From Thioalkalivibrio sp. ALJ24 (GTDB lineage: Bacteria; Pseudomonadota; Gammaproteobacteria; Ectothiorhodospirales; Ectothiorhodospiraceae), in NCBI RefSeq assembly GCF_000377785.1, contig NZ_KB898724.1, positions 310,001 through 374,000 of the forward strand: 64,000 bases of DNA, given 5' to 3'. Position 1 is the stretch's first letter. The number at the start of each line of letters is the position of its first letter. Below the pieces are notes generated by a model. It was not told the origin of the DNA. It searched no databases and was given only the letters and a program-made list of their open reading frames with translations. Position numbers and translations under genes: made by a program. Below are positions 18,030-25,978 of the stretch, piece by piece.

Positions 18030-18707
18030 ATGAAACCGCGATCCCTCATGACCCGCGGTGGCCCGCAGTGCGGGTCGCTGTCCCTCTACCGCCTCCTCGC
18101 CGCCGCGCTGGTGGCCCTGCTGGCGACGCCGGCGGCGGCGGGCGACGATGCGCGCCTGGCACTGGAGCGTTTCATGTCCGGACTGGAGGGGTTCTCCGCG
18201 GAGTTCACCCAGACGGTCAGCGACGAGACCGGCTTCACCCTGCAGGAATCCGATGGCGTGATGCACCTGGGGCTGCCCGATCGGCTGTACTGGGAGGTGC
18301 GCGAGCCGTTCCCGCAGGTGGTGGTCAGTGACGGCGAGGAGCTGTGGACCTATGACCCGGATCTGTCTCAGGCCACCGTGCGCCCGCTGGGCGACGCCCT
18401 GGACGCCACGCCGATTGCCGCCATCAGCCGGCCGGAAGAGCTGGATACGCATTTTCACAGCCAGGTGCTGCCGGTGGAGGACGCCTCGGCCCTGCGCCTG
18501 CGCCTGATTCCGCGCAATGAACATGCCGATTTCACCCGCCTGGAGCTGGACCTGACCCCGGACGGCGATCTCGCGCGGATGCGCTTCGAGGACCTGTTCG
18601 GGCAGGTGACCGACGTGCGCTTCGAGTCCAGCGAGCGCAATCCGGATCTGGACGCCGACACCTTCCGTCTCGACGTGCCGGAGGGGACCGACGTCTATCG
18701 CCCCTGA
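18030..18707 (+). CDS. lolA: Outer-membrane lipoprotein carrier LolA
   Basis: 225 residues. A long signal peptide (about 1-38, ending near TPAAAGDD) precedes a LolA domain that starts with RFMSGLEGFSAEFTQTV-type sequence and includes the DRLYWEV and GEELWTYDPDLSQ segments. LolA ferries mature lipoproteins across the periplasm from LolCDE to LolB. The ribosome-binding site is AACGGAGACC before the ATG. It sits between ftsK and rarA, the conserved order, which strengthens the call. The window has several lipoproteins that would be its cargo (20935, 25514). Confidence 0.95.
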   Translation: MKPRSLMTRGGPQCGSLSLYRLLAAALVALLATPAAAGDDARLALERFMSGLEGFSAEFTQTVSDETGFTLQESDGVMHLGLPDRLYWEVREPFPQVVVSDGEELWTYDPDLSQATVRPLGDALDATPIAAISRPEELDTHFHSQVLPVEDASALRLRLIPRNEHADFTRLELDLTPDGDLARMRFEDLFGQVTDVRFESSERNPDLDADTFRLDVPEGTDVYRP

Positions 18708-18770
18708 ACGTTCCCGAGCGCCCCGGAGCATGGATCCCGGCGGCCGAGCCAGTGGCGTTACAATCCCGCC

Positions 18771-20171
18771 ATGAGCGATCTGTTCGACAATGACCTGTTC
18801 GGCGGCGAGTCCGCCGCGGACCCCGGCCAGCCCGCCGATCCGGGGCCGGCGCCCGCCGCCCCGGCGGCGCCGGATCCCGCCGCGCCGCTGGCCGAACGCA
18901 TGCGGCCGCGGCGACTGGAGGCTGTGGTGGGGCAGGACCATCTGGTCGGACCCGACGCCGCCCTGCGCCGCGCGATCGAGGGAGGCCAGACCCCGTCGAT
19001 GATCCTGTGGGGGCCGCCCGGCTGCGGCAAGACCACGCTGGCGCGGCTGGTGGCCGAGGCCGGGGCCCAGCGCCTGGTGACCCTGTCGGCGGTGCTGGCC
19101 GGAGTGAAGGACGTGCGCGCGGTGGTGGACGCGGCGAAGACCCGCCGGCGCAACGGGGTGGGCACGCTGCTGTTCATCGACGAGATCCACCGCTTCAACA
19201 AGGGGCAGCAGGACGCTCTGCTGCCGCACATCGAGGATGGCACCCTCACGTTCGTGGGGGCGACTACCGAGAACCCGTCGTTCGCGCTCAACAGCGCGCT
19301 GCTGTCGCGGGCCCGGGTCTATCGCATGGAAGCGGTGGACGAGGCGGCGATCGAGGCCCTGATCACCCGCGCGCTGGAGGATCCGGAACACGGACTGGGC
19401 GGGCGCGGCCTGCGGCTGGGGGACGACGAGCGCCGGCGCCTGGCGCGAGCGGCCGATGGCGACGCCCGGCGGGCGCTGAACTGGCTGGAGACCGCCTCCG
19501 ATCTGGCCAGCGACGGGATGATTACCGACGAGGCCCTGCGCGCGGTGATGGGCGTGCAGAGCCTCGCGTTCGATCGCCAGGGCGACGCCTTCTACGACCA
19601 GATCTCGGCCCTGCACAAGTCGGTGCGGGGCTCCGACCCCGATGGTGCGCTGTACTGGCTGGTGCGCATGCTGGATGCCGGCTGCGACCCCGACTATCTC
19701 GGCCGGCGCCTGTTGCGGATGGCCTACGAGGACATCGGCCTGGGGGCCACCGGCCTCGCCCAGCGGGTGCTGGTGGCCTGGCAGACCATGGAACGTCTGG
19801 GCCGCCCGGAGGGCGATCTGGCGCTGGTGCAGGCGGCCGTGGAACTGGCCGCGGCACCCAAGAGCAACAGTACCTATGCGGCCCTGGGCGCGGTGCGCAA
19901 GACGATCGCGGAGACCGGCAGCCCGGAGGTGCCGCTGCATCTGCGCAATGCGCCCACCGAGCTGATGCGCGCCGAGGGGTTCGGTGCCGGCTACCGCTAC
20001 GATCATGACGAGCCCGACGGCATCGCCCGTGGCCAGACCTATCTGCCCGAAACGCTGCTGGAACGACGCTTCTATGCCCCCCGGCACGAGGGCACCGAGG
20101 CCACCCTGGCGCAGCGTCTGGAACGGCTGCGCGGGGCATCGGTCCCGCAGGAGGGGGGTGGCGATGGCTGA
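18771..20171 (+). CDS. rarA: Replication-associated recombination protein A (RarA/MgsA)
   Basis: 466 residues. AAA+ clamp-loader-like ATPase with Walker A GPPGCGKT (81-88) and Walker B LLFIDEIH (133-140), the FVGATTENPSF sensor region, and the C-terminal tetramerisation domain with ALGAVRKTI and the YRYDHDEPDG segment. RarA acts at stalled replication forks. The first 40 residues form a Pro/Ala/Asp-rich tail of low complexity. The stop is about 40 bases before the TVP38 gene, so co-transcription is likely. Confidence 0.95.
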   Translation: MSDLFDNDLFGGESAADPGQPADPGPAPAAPAAPDPAAPLAERMRPRRLEAVVGQDHLVGPDAALRRAIEGGQTPSMILWGPPGCGKTTLARLVAEAGAQRLVTLSAVLAGVKDVRAVVDAAKTRRRNGVGTLLFIDEIHRFNKGQQDALLPHIEDGTLTFVGATTENPSFALNSALLSRARVYRMEAVDEAAIEALITRALEDPEHGLGGRGLRLGDDERRRLARAADGDARRALNWLETASDLASDGMITDEALRAVMGVQSLAFDRQGDAFYDQISALHKSVRGSDPDGALYWLVRMLDAGCDPDYLGRRLLRMAYEDIGLGATGLAQRVLVAWQTMERLGRPEGDLALVQAAVELAAAPKSNSTYAALGAVRKTIAETGSPEVPLHLRNAPTELMRAEGFGAGYRYDHDEPDGIARGQTYLPETLLERRFYAPRHEGTEATLAQRLERLRGASVPQEGGGDG

Positions 20172-20210
20172 ACCGCGGCTCGGAGACGGGGCTCGTCGGG
20201 AGGGAGACCG

Positions 20211-20900
20211 GTGAACGCCCGCGACCCGCGTCAGTGGCTGGTGGTGGCCGCGATCCTGTTCGCGCTGACCCTTGGCTGGCTGCTGCTGACCGGCACCATC
20301 CGCCCGCAGGATCTGCGGCTGCAGGACCTGGAGCAGTGGCTGGCGGGGTTCGGGGTCTACGCGCCGCTGGTGTTCGCGCTGGCGTTCGTGGTGCTGGCCA
20401 TGCTGCCGCTGCCCAGTACCACCTGGATCCTGCTGGCGGGTGCGCTGTACGGCCCGGTGGCCGGCGGGTTCCTGAGTCTGGCGGCGGCCACCCTGGCCGG
20501 CGTCACCGCGTTCTCGCTGTCGCGGCATTTCCTCCATCCCTGGGTGGTCCCGCGTCTGGGCGACCGCGGGCAGCGGATGTGTGCCGACGTGCGCGCGGAG
20601 GGCTGGCGGGTGGTTGCCCTGACCCGGCTGGTGCCGGTGTTCCCCTATGCGCCCACCAACCTGGTCCTGGGCGTGACCGGGATCCCGGTAGGGGTCTTTG
20701 CGCTTACCACCTTCGTGACCCTGATCCCGAGTCTGTTCGCCTATGCCTGGCTGGGACACAGCGCGCGGGAGCTGGCCAATGGTCCGGAGGGGGTGGTGCA
20801 GGCGGGGCTGGCACTGGTCGCGGTGGTGGCCATGAGCATGCTGCTGCCGCGGTTCCTCGGTCGGCTGCTGCGCGGGCAGCACCGGGTGTCGCAGGGCTGA
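20211..20900 (+). CDS. TVP38/TMEM64 (VTT domain) membrane protein
   Basis: 229 residues from a GTG start with GGGAGGGA upstream. Six or so hydrophobic segments and the VTT/SNARE-associated signatures are present: LPLPSTTWILLAGALYGP, the GVTAFSLSRHF helix and TRLVPVFPYAPTNLVLG. Bacterial members belong to the DedA superfamily and are thought to move lipids or other small molecules across the inner membrane; no substrate can be assigned here. It follows rarA with a short gap and converges with the hydrolase lipoprotein gene. Confidence 0.88.
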   Translation: MNARDPRQWLVVAAILFALTLGWLLLTGTIRPQDLRLQDLEQWLAGFGVYAPLVFALAFVVLAMLPLPSTTWILLAGALYGPVAGGFLSLAAATLAGVTAFSLSRHFLHPWVVPRLGDRGQRMCADVRAEGWRVVALTRLVPVFPYAPTNLVLGVTGIPVGVFALTTFVTLIPSLFAYAWLGHSARELANGPEGVVQAGLALVAVVAMSMLLPRFLGRLLRGQHRVSQG

Positions 20901-20934
20901 GGCACGACGGGTCTCTCCTCGGGGTCGAGGCGGC

Positions 20935-21987
20935 TCAGTCCTGGTCCTCGCGCACACGTTCGGCCAGGCTCGCGGCGCGGCCGTGTTCCCCGTGCGGCAG
21001 GGGGGCGGCAGGGTTGAGGATCCACGCGGCAATATCCTCGTGCGTCTGCCGGGCCTGCGTGTAGCGGGTCAGCAGATGGAAACCGTCCGGGTAATACACC
21101 GCCCGGTGCGCGGCGTCGGGAGCGGCCTCGGCGAGGGTCCGCAGCAGGTCGATCACGGGTTCGTGGGGGATCAGGTCGTCGCGGCCTCCGTACAGCACGA
21201 GGCTCGGCGGTGGCAGGTCGGGGGCGGCCGCGCGTGCACGGTCCATCAGAGTGGTCAGGCCGTCCAGGCTGTCGATCCGCGCGTCGGCGCGTACCCACGG
21301 GTCGCGGCGCAGCCCGGCGGCCACCATCGGATCGTCGGTGGGACGGATGTTCAGGTGCGCCGCATCCTCGCCGGAGAGGCGCAGCCCCGGAAACAGGCGC
21401 GATGAGGTCCACAGTGCGAACCGCTGATACCACGGCATCGCGTCCCGGGCCCAGATCGCCGGGGCGATGAGGACCGTTCCCGCGACGGCCGGCGCGTCCT
21501 CGCCGGTGACCGCCAGGGTCGCGACCGCCGCGCCCATGCTCTTCCCGGCCACGAACGGCGATTCGGGGTAGCGTTCTTCCAGGGCCCGCAGCAGGGCGCG
21601 CGCGTCCGCCGCCATCGTCGCGTGGCCGGCCCACTGTCCCGCGGATTCGCCGGCGCCGAAGCCACGCTGGTCCGGCGCATAGACCGCGATGCCGCGTGCC
21701 GCCAGGGGGCGGGCAAGGGCGTGCATGCTCCCGCCGTAATCGTTGAAGCCATGCAGGGCCAGGACCACGGCCTCGGGTTCCGTCGGGCCCCAGCGGCGCA
21801 GGGGCAGTTCGTAGCCGTCCGGCAGCCTTGCGTGATTGCCGTGCAGCACCGCGGGCTCATCGGAGACCGCTGCGGACGCCGCCGGAGATTCGGGTTCGGC
21901 GGGCGTCGCGCCGCAGCCGCCGAGCGCCAGCAGGGCAGACAGCAGGAGTGCGGGGGCGGGGATCAGTCCACGGGCGGGGCGGGGCAT
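20935..21987 (-). CDS. Lipoprotein alpha/beta hydrolase (monoacylglycerol-lipase-like)
   Basis: 350 residues. A lipoprotein signal with lipobox LGGC puts the acylated cysteine at 25. An alpha/beta-hydrolase domain of the lysophospholipase/MGL type follows, with the HGFNDYGGSMHALA oxyanion region near 79 and the nucleophile elbow GKSMG (S150). The Asp and His of the triad lie in the LYGGRDDLIPHEPV and DGFHLLTRY segments. A Ser/Ala/Pro/Glu-rich linker follows the lipid anchor. It probably acts on lipids or esters at the cell envelope. The start of the RibD-type reductase stop lies 19 bases upstream on the same strand. Confidence 0.87.
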   Translation of the reverse strand: MPRPARGLIPAPALLLSALLALGGCGATPAEPESPAASAAVSDEPAVLHGNHARLPDGYELPLRRWGPTEPEAVVLALHGFNDYGGSMHALARPLAARGIAVYAPDQRGFGAGESAGQWAGHATMAADARALLRALEERYPESPFVAGKSMGAAVATLAVTGEDAPAVAGTVLIAPAIWARDAMPWYQRFALWTSSRLFPGLRLSGEDAAHLNIRPTDDPMVAAGLRRDPWVRADARIDSLDGLTTLMDRARAAAPDLPPPSLVLYGGRDDLIPHEPVIDLLRTLAEAAPDAAHRAVYYPDGFHLLTRYTQARQTHEDIAAWILNPAAPLPHGEHGRAASLAERVREDQD

Positions 21988-22006
21988 GGGCGCGTCGGGG
22001 GCGGGC

Positions 22007-22813
22007 TCAGGGCTTGCTTCGCAGGTCGAGGTCGTAGAGGTTGTCCCCGCCGAGGCGGAATTCGCGGTAGGGCGGGCGCAGCGCTCCTTCCAGCGAGTCG
22101 ATGGGCGGCAGGGAGATCCCGGGGCGGCCGGAGCCGATGATCATCGGGGCGATGGTCAGGTGCAGGCGGTCCAGGGTGTCGGCGGCGAGAAAGCGCGAGA
22201 CCGTGCGGCCGCCGCCTTCGATCAGGATGCGCTTCAGGCCGCGGGACTCGAGGTGGTCGCGTACCCGGCGCGGCGGAAAGCGCTCGACCTGCTCGCCCTC
22301 CATGATCACGGGTTCGGCAGGCAGCTCGGCTCGTCCCACGTGCGCGGGCAGGTGTTCCGGCCGGAATCCCGGCTTGTGCAGCACCAGGGTCGGCGGGCCA
22401 CCCTCGGCGAATATCTGGTGATCGGCGGACAGGCGCCCCTCGGGGTCGAGCACCACCCGCACCGGATCGCGGCCCTCGACCTCGCGCACGGTCAGGCGTG
22501 GATCGTCCGTGGCGACGGTGCCGGCCCCGACCACCACTGCGTCCACCAGGGCCCGCAACCGGTGCAGGTGGCGGATGTCCTCCGGTCCGGTGACATACTG
22601 CGAGTGTCCGATGTGCGTCGCGATGCGCCCGTCGAGGCTCTGGCCCAGCTGCCCGAGGGCGATGCTCTCCGGTTCCAGGATCGGTCCGTACAGGTCGAGG
22701 ACCTCGTGTGCAGCCGGGGCCAGGGGGCCCGGGAGCGGCTGGCAGGCGGCATTGCCACAGCGTGCCAGCAGCCAGCGCCAGGCCCGTGCTTCGGTGATGA
22801 TTTCTTCGCTCAT
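22007..22813 (-). CDS. RibD C-terminal-type (DHFR-like) reductase
   Basis: 268 residues from the ATG at 22813. The fold is the NADPH-dependent pyrimidine reductase half of RibD: GQSLDGRIAT, AVVVGAGTVATDDPRLTVR, RILIEGGGRTVSRFL and APMIIGSGRPG. The deaminase half of RibD is absent; instead there are about 45 unrecognised N-terminal residues. It is divergent from a RibA homologue 105 bases away, so a role in riboflavin synthesis or a related deazaflavin/pterin-type route is likely. Confidence 0.82.
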   Translation of the reverse strand: MSEEIITEARAWRWLLARCGNAACQPLPGPLAPAAHEVLDLYGPILEPESIALGQLGQSLDGRIATHIGHSQYVTGPEDIRHLHRLRALVDAVVVGAGTVATDDPRLTVREVEGRDPVRVVLDPEGRLSADHQIFAEGGPPTLVLHKPGFRPEHLPAHVGRAELPAEPVIMEGEQVERFPPRRVRDHLESRGLKRILIEGGGRTVSRFLAADTLDRLHLTIAPMIIGSGRPGISLPPIDSLEGALRPPYREFRLGGDNLYDLDLRSKP

Positions 22814-22918
22814 GGCTTCTCCCCGAGCAGGGTTTGGGGACGGCGGCAGGGCAGTTGCGGTAGTCTCATGACCAGAACGAACGAACCCATCCAACCGAAC
22901 TCCGTATGGAAGTACCCG

Positions 22919-24064
22919 ATGCACAATGCCGATCGCGGGATCTTTGACCTTCGCCGGGGCCACCCGATCCGGGTCAGTGGCTCCGGGGCGGACGTCCTTG
23001 CGGCGGCCGTGGAGGGCCTGACCCCGGGACAGCTCGATCGCCTGACCGTGATGACCGGTGAACCCCCGCGTCTGATTCTAACCCCGCACCGGGCATCGGC
23101 AATGGGCTGGCCGCAGCCGCTGGCGGAGGGCTGGGACGGCGTGGCGCTGGAGCCGGCCGCCGGGGCGGACCCGGAATCGCTGTTCATCCTCGCCAGTGCG
23201 CCCGAGGGCTCCGATGATGCCAGTTCCGCGGCGCGTCTGCTCGAAGGGGTGACGCCGCGGCGGGCGAGCGAGGCCGAGGCGGCCGCGCTGGAACTGGTGC
23301 GCGCCGGGCGGCTGCTGCCGGCGGTGGTCACCACGCCGGTGCCCGAACCCGAGCCCGAGGCGATTGCCTCGGCGGTGGCCGACGGCATGCTGCTGGATGT
23401 GGACGCCGCGCAGGCGCGCGAGGTGGCCGAGCATCCGCGCCTGGAGCTGGCGCATGTCAGCGAGGCCCCGGTGCCGCTGGCGGACGCGCCGGTGACCCGG
23501 TTCATGTTGTTTCGCGAAGGCAACGGGATCCAGGAGCACGTGGCGGTGGTGATCGGCGAGCCGAGTCGCTGGCCGGATCCGGTGCCGGTGCGCCTGCATT
23601 CGGCCTGCCTGACCGGCGACCTGTTCGGCAGCCTGCGCTGCGACTGCGGGGATCAGCTGCGTCGCGGGGTCAAGATGATCAACGACAGCGGTGGCGGGGT
23701 GCTGCTGTATCTCGCCCAGGAAGGCCGCGGCATCGGTCTGGCCAACAAGCTGCGGGCCTACACCATGCAGCATGCCGGCATGGACACCATCGATTCCGAC
23801 TGCCAGCTCGGTTTCGGTGCCGACGGGCGCCGCTACGAGGCGGCGGTGGAGATGCTGGAGTTCCTCGGGATCGAGCGTGTGCGCGTGCTGACCAACAATC
23901 CCGCCAAGATCGAGGCCCTGCGCGCCGGCGGGATCGAGGTCGCTTCGCGCGAGCCGGTGCACGGCACCGTCAATCCGCACAACCTGCGTTATCTCAACAC
24001 CAAGGCGGATCGCGGCGGCCACTGGCTGGAGGAACTGCTCGCCGCGGAGGCCGGGCGCGGCTAG
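22919..24064 (+). CDS. ribA: GTP cyclohydrolase II, two-domain (alphaproteobacterial) type
   Basis: 381 residues from the ATG at 22919, which has GGAAG seven bases upstream; an in-frame ATG at 22868 would add 17 residues. The C-terminal half is GTP cyclohydrolase II: zinc ligands C230, C241 and C243 in CLTGDLFGSLRCDCG, QEGRGIGLANKLRAY, and LTNNPAKIEAL. The first 180 residues form an extra domain (DRGIFDLRRGHPI onwards) like that of longer alphaproteobacterial RibA proteins, and it is not the RibB domain. The enzyme opens the riboflavin pathway from GTP. The divergent RibD-type reductase supports the assignment. Confidence 0.88.
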   Translation: MHNADRGIFDLRRGHPIRVSGSGADVLAAAVEGLTPGQLDRLTVMTGEPPRLILTPHRASAMGWPQPLAEGWDGVALEPAAGADPESLFILASAPEGSDDASSAARLLEGVTPRRASEAEAAALELVRAGRLLPAVVTTPVPEPEPEAIASAVADGMLLDVDAAQAREVAEHPRLELAHVSEAPVPLADAPVTRFMLFREGNGIQEHVAVVIGEPSRWPDPVPVRLHSACLTGDLFGSLRCDCGDQLRRGVKMINDSGGGVLLYLAQEGRGIGLANKLRAYTMQHAGMDTIDSDCQLGFGADGRRYEAAVEMLEFLGIERVRVLTNNPAKIEALRAGGIEVASREPVHGTVNPHNLRYLNTKADRGGHWLEELLAAEAGRG

Positions 24065-24088
24065 CCTCCACGCGGGACGTGCACGTGC

Positions 24089-25348
24089 TCAGGCGCCCTT
24101 GATCTGATCTTCGCGCCAGGCGTCGAGGAAGCGCTGCTGCGACTCGGTCAGGGTGTCGAGACCGATGCCCAGGGTCTCCAGCTTCAGCTCGGCCACCTCG
24201 CGGTCGACCTGATCGGGCACCGGGTGGACGCCGGGGCCGAGGGCGTCGGCGCGCTCGACCAGATGGCAGGCGGCGACGATCTGCATGGCGAAGGTCTGAT
24301 CCATCACCTCGGCCGGGTGGCCCATGGCGGTGGGCGTGGCCAGATTCACCAGCCGCCCCTCGCAGACCAGATGCAGGCGGCGGCCGTCGGCCAGTGTGTA
24401 TTCCATCACTCCCGGGCGCGCCTCGCGCGGCGGCTCGACGCTCAGCCCCTCCAGCGCCTCGGCGTCGATCTCGACATTGAAATGGCCGGCGTTGGCCAGC
24501 AGCGCGCCGTCGGCCATCGCCTCGAAGTGCTCGGCGCGGATCACCTCGCGGTTGCCGGTGGTGGTGATGAAGATCGCCCCCCAGGCGGCCGCCTCGGCCA
24601 TGGGCATTACCTCGAAGCCGGCCATGTGGGCGCGCAGCGCCTGACGCGGCTCGATCTCGGTGATCGCCACCCGCGCCCCCAGCGCCCGCGCCTTGGCGGC
24701 GATACCGAGGCCGCAGTCGCCGTAGCCGGCCACCACCACCCGCTTGCCGGCCAGCAGCAGATTGGTGGTCAGCAGCAGGTTGGTGAGTGACGACTCGCCG
24801 GTGCCGTGGATGTTGTCGAACTCGTGCTTCATCGGCGTGTTGTTCACCGCATAGGCGGGGAACGGCAGGGCGTCGGCGCGCGCCATCGCCTGCAGCCGCT
24901 GGACGCCGGTGGTGGTCTGCTCGCACATGCCGATGAAGCCGTCGAGCAGCGCCGGGCGCTGGTGGACCAGCCGCGCGGTCAGTTCGGCGGCGTCGTCGAG
25001 GATGAAGGTCGGGGCGTGGTCCAGCGCCTGCAGGTGCAGCGCCTCCAGCTCCGCCTCGGAGACCCCGCGCCGGGCATAGCCGGTGATGCCGTCCTGCTCG
25101 TTGAGGGCGGCGACCACGTCGTCCTGGCTGGAGCCCGGCTCGCTGCCGGTGAACACCACCTCGGCGCCGGCGGCCGCGAGCGTCTCGACGAACACCCCGG
25201 TCTTGGCTTCGACGTGGGAGCAGACCGCCAGGGTAATCCCGGCCAGCGGCCGGCTCTGGCCCAGCCGGTCGCGCAGGGCCGCGTGTACCGGCATGTGCGC
25301 CCGCGCCCAGTCCAGTTTCTGCTTGCCCTGTTCGATGTCCGCGGCCAT
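24089..25348 (-). CDS. ahcY: Adenosylhomocysteinase, short archaeal-like form
   Basis: 419 residues. SAH hydrolase fold with the NAD-binding AGYGDCGLG (207-215), substrate residues K174, D178 and N179 in MKHEFDNIHG, and the histidine in NAGHFNVEID. It uses the HVEAKT form (45-50) and lacks both the roughly 40-residue insertion of many bacterial enzymes and the C-terminal Lys/Tyr NAD clamp. The usual EETTTG reads EQTTTG (Q144) and DDGGD reads DDAAE. It probably hydrolyses SAH to adenosine and homocysteine, but the changes near the adenosine pocket leave some doubt. Nothing resembling an SAH riboswitch precedes it. Confidence 0.82.
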   Translation of the reverse strand: MAADIEQGKQKLDWARAHMPVHAALRDRLGQSRPLAGITLAVCSHVEAKTGVFVETLAAAGAEVVFTGSEPGSSQDDVVAALNEQDGITGYARRGVSEAELEALHLQALDHAPTFILDDAAELTARLVHQRPALLDGFIGMCEQTTTGVQRLQAMARADALPFPAYAVNNTPMKHEFDNIHGTGESSLTNLLLTTNLLLAGKRVVVAGYGDCGLGIAAKARALGARVAITEIEPRQALRAHMAGFEVMPMAEAAAWGAIFITTTGNREVIRAEHFEAMADGALLANAGHFNVEIDAEALEGLSVEPPREARPGVMEYTLADGRRLHLVCEGRLVNLATPTAMGHPAEVMDQTFAMQIVAACHLVERADALGPGVHPVPDQVDREVAELKLETLGIGLDTLTESQQRFLDAWREDQIKGA

Positions 25349-25513
25349 GTCGTCCTCCCGTCAATGCGAAAGGCGCGAGTGTGCCGCGCCCTGCGGGGGG
25401 CGTCCACCTTCCCGGCCCCGACCGCGGGGCGGGCCGGTTACAGCACGAAGAACATCATCCCTGAGGCGGGCAGGCCCGGCAGGATCGGCGGTGGCGCAAC
25501 GGATCGCGCTCCG

Positions 25514-25978
25514 TTACTGCATGACCCAGTTGCCGTACACGTCGCGGCAGGCCGTACCGGTGATCTTTTCCGCTTCGCCGTCGATGGTCGCCAGGACCTC
25601 GTATTCGCGACAGGGTTGGCCGTCGCGTTCGTAGGTCCGCTTGGGCGTGGCCTCGTAGCTGTGGCCGGTGTTGGGATTACGCCACTCCCGGCGTTCATTG
25701 TCCGGGGCGCTTTCCAGGGTCTGCTGCACGCGCATGCGGTCGACGTCGTCCATGGTGCGGCCGATGGCCCCGCCAATGGCTGCGCCGGCCAGGGTGCCGG
25801 CGATGGTGGCGGCCATCTGCCCGCGTCCGCCGCCGATCTGGCTGCCAATGACCCCGCCGGCCGCGCCGCCGAGCACGGTTCCGGTTGCCTCGCGGGTGGG
25901 CGTCTGGGTGCAGGCGGACAGTGCCAGTGCGGTACCGGCCACGATGGTGATGATGAGGGACTGGCGTACGATCTTCAT
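25514..25978 (-). CDS. Glycine-zipper lipoprotein (17 kDa surface antigen type)
   Basis: 154 residues. Signal peptide with lipobox LSAC (Cys near 24), then a glycine-zipper segment rich in GGAAGG, GSQIGGG and GAAIGGAIG repeats (about 35-75), and a C-terminal domain with REWRNPNTGHSYEATP and CREYEVLATIDG, as in Rickettsia 17 kDa antigen/RT0821-like proteins. It probably sits in the outer membrane. Its ATG overlaps the recJ stop as ATGA, an unusual coupling of an envelope lipoprotein to a cytoplasmic nuclease. GGAGAGA provides a ribosome-binding site. Confidence 0.86.
   Translation of the reverse strand: MKIVRQSLIITIVAGTALALSACTQTPTREATGTVLGGAAGGVIGSQIGGGRGQMAATIAGTLAGAAIGGAIGRTMDDVDRMRVQQTLESAPDNERREWRNPNTGHSYEATPKRTYERDGQPCREYEVLATIDGEAEKITGTACRDVYGNWVMQ

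Noticed and set aside
25349-25440. Possible SAH riboswitch in front of ahcY
   Set aside because: The leader is under 100 bases, and I could not find the conserved SAH-riboswitch core or pseudoknot segments on the minus strand.
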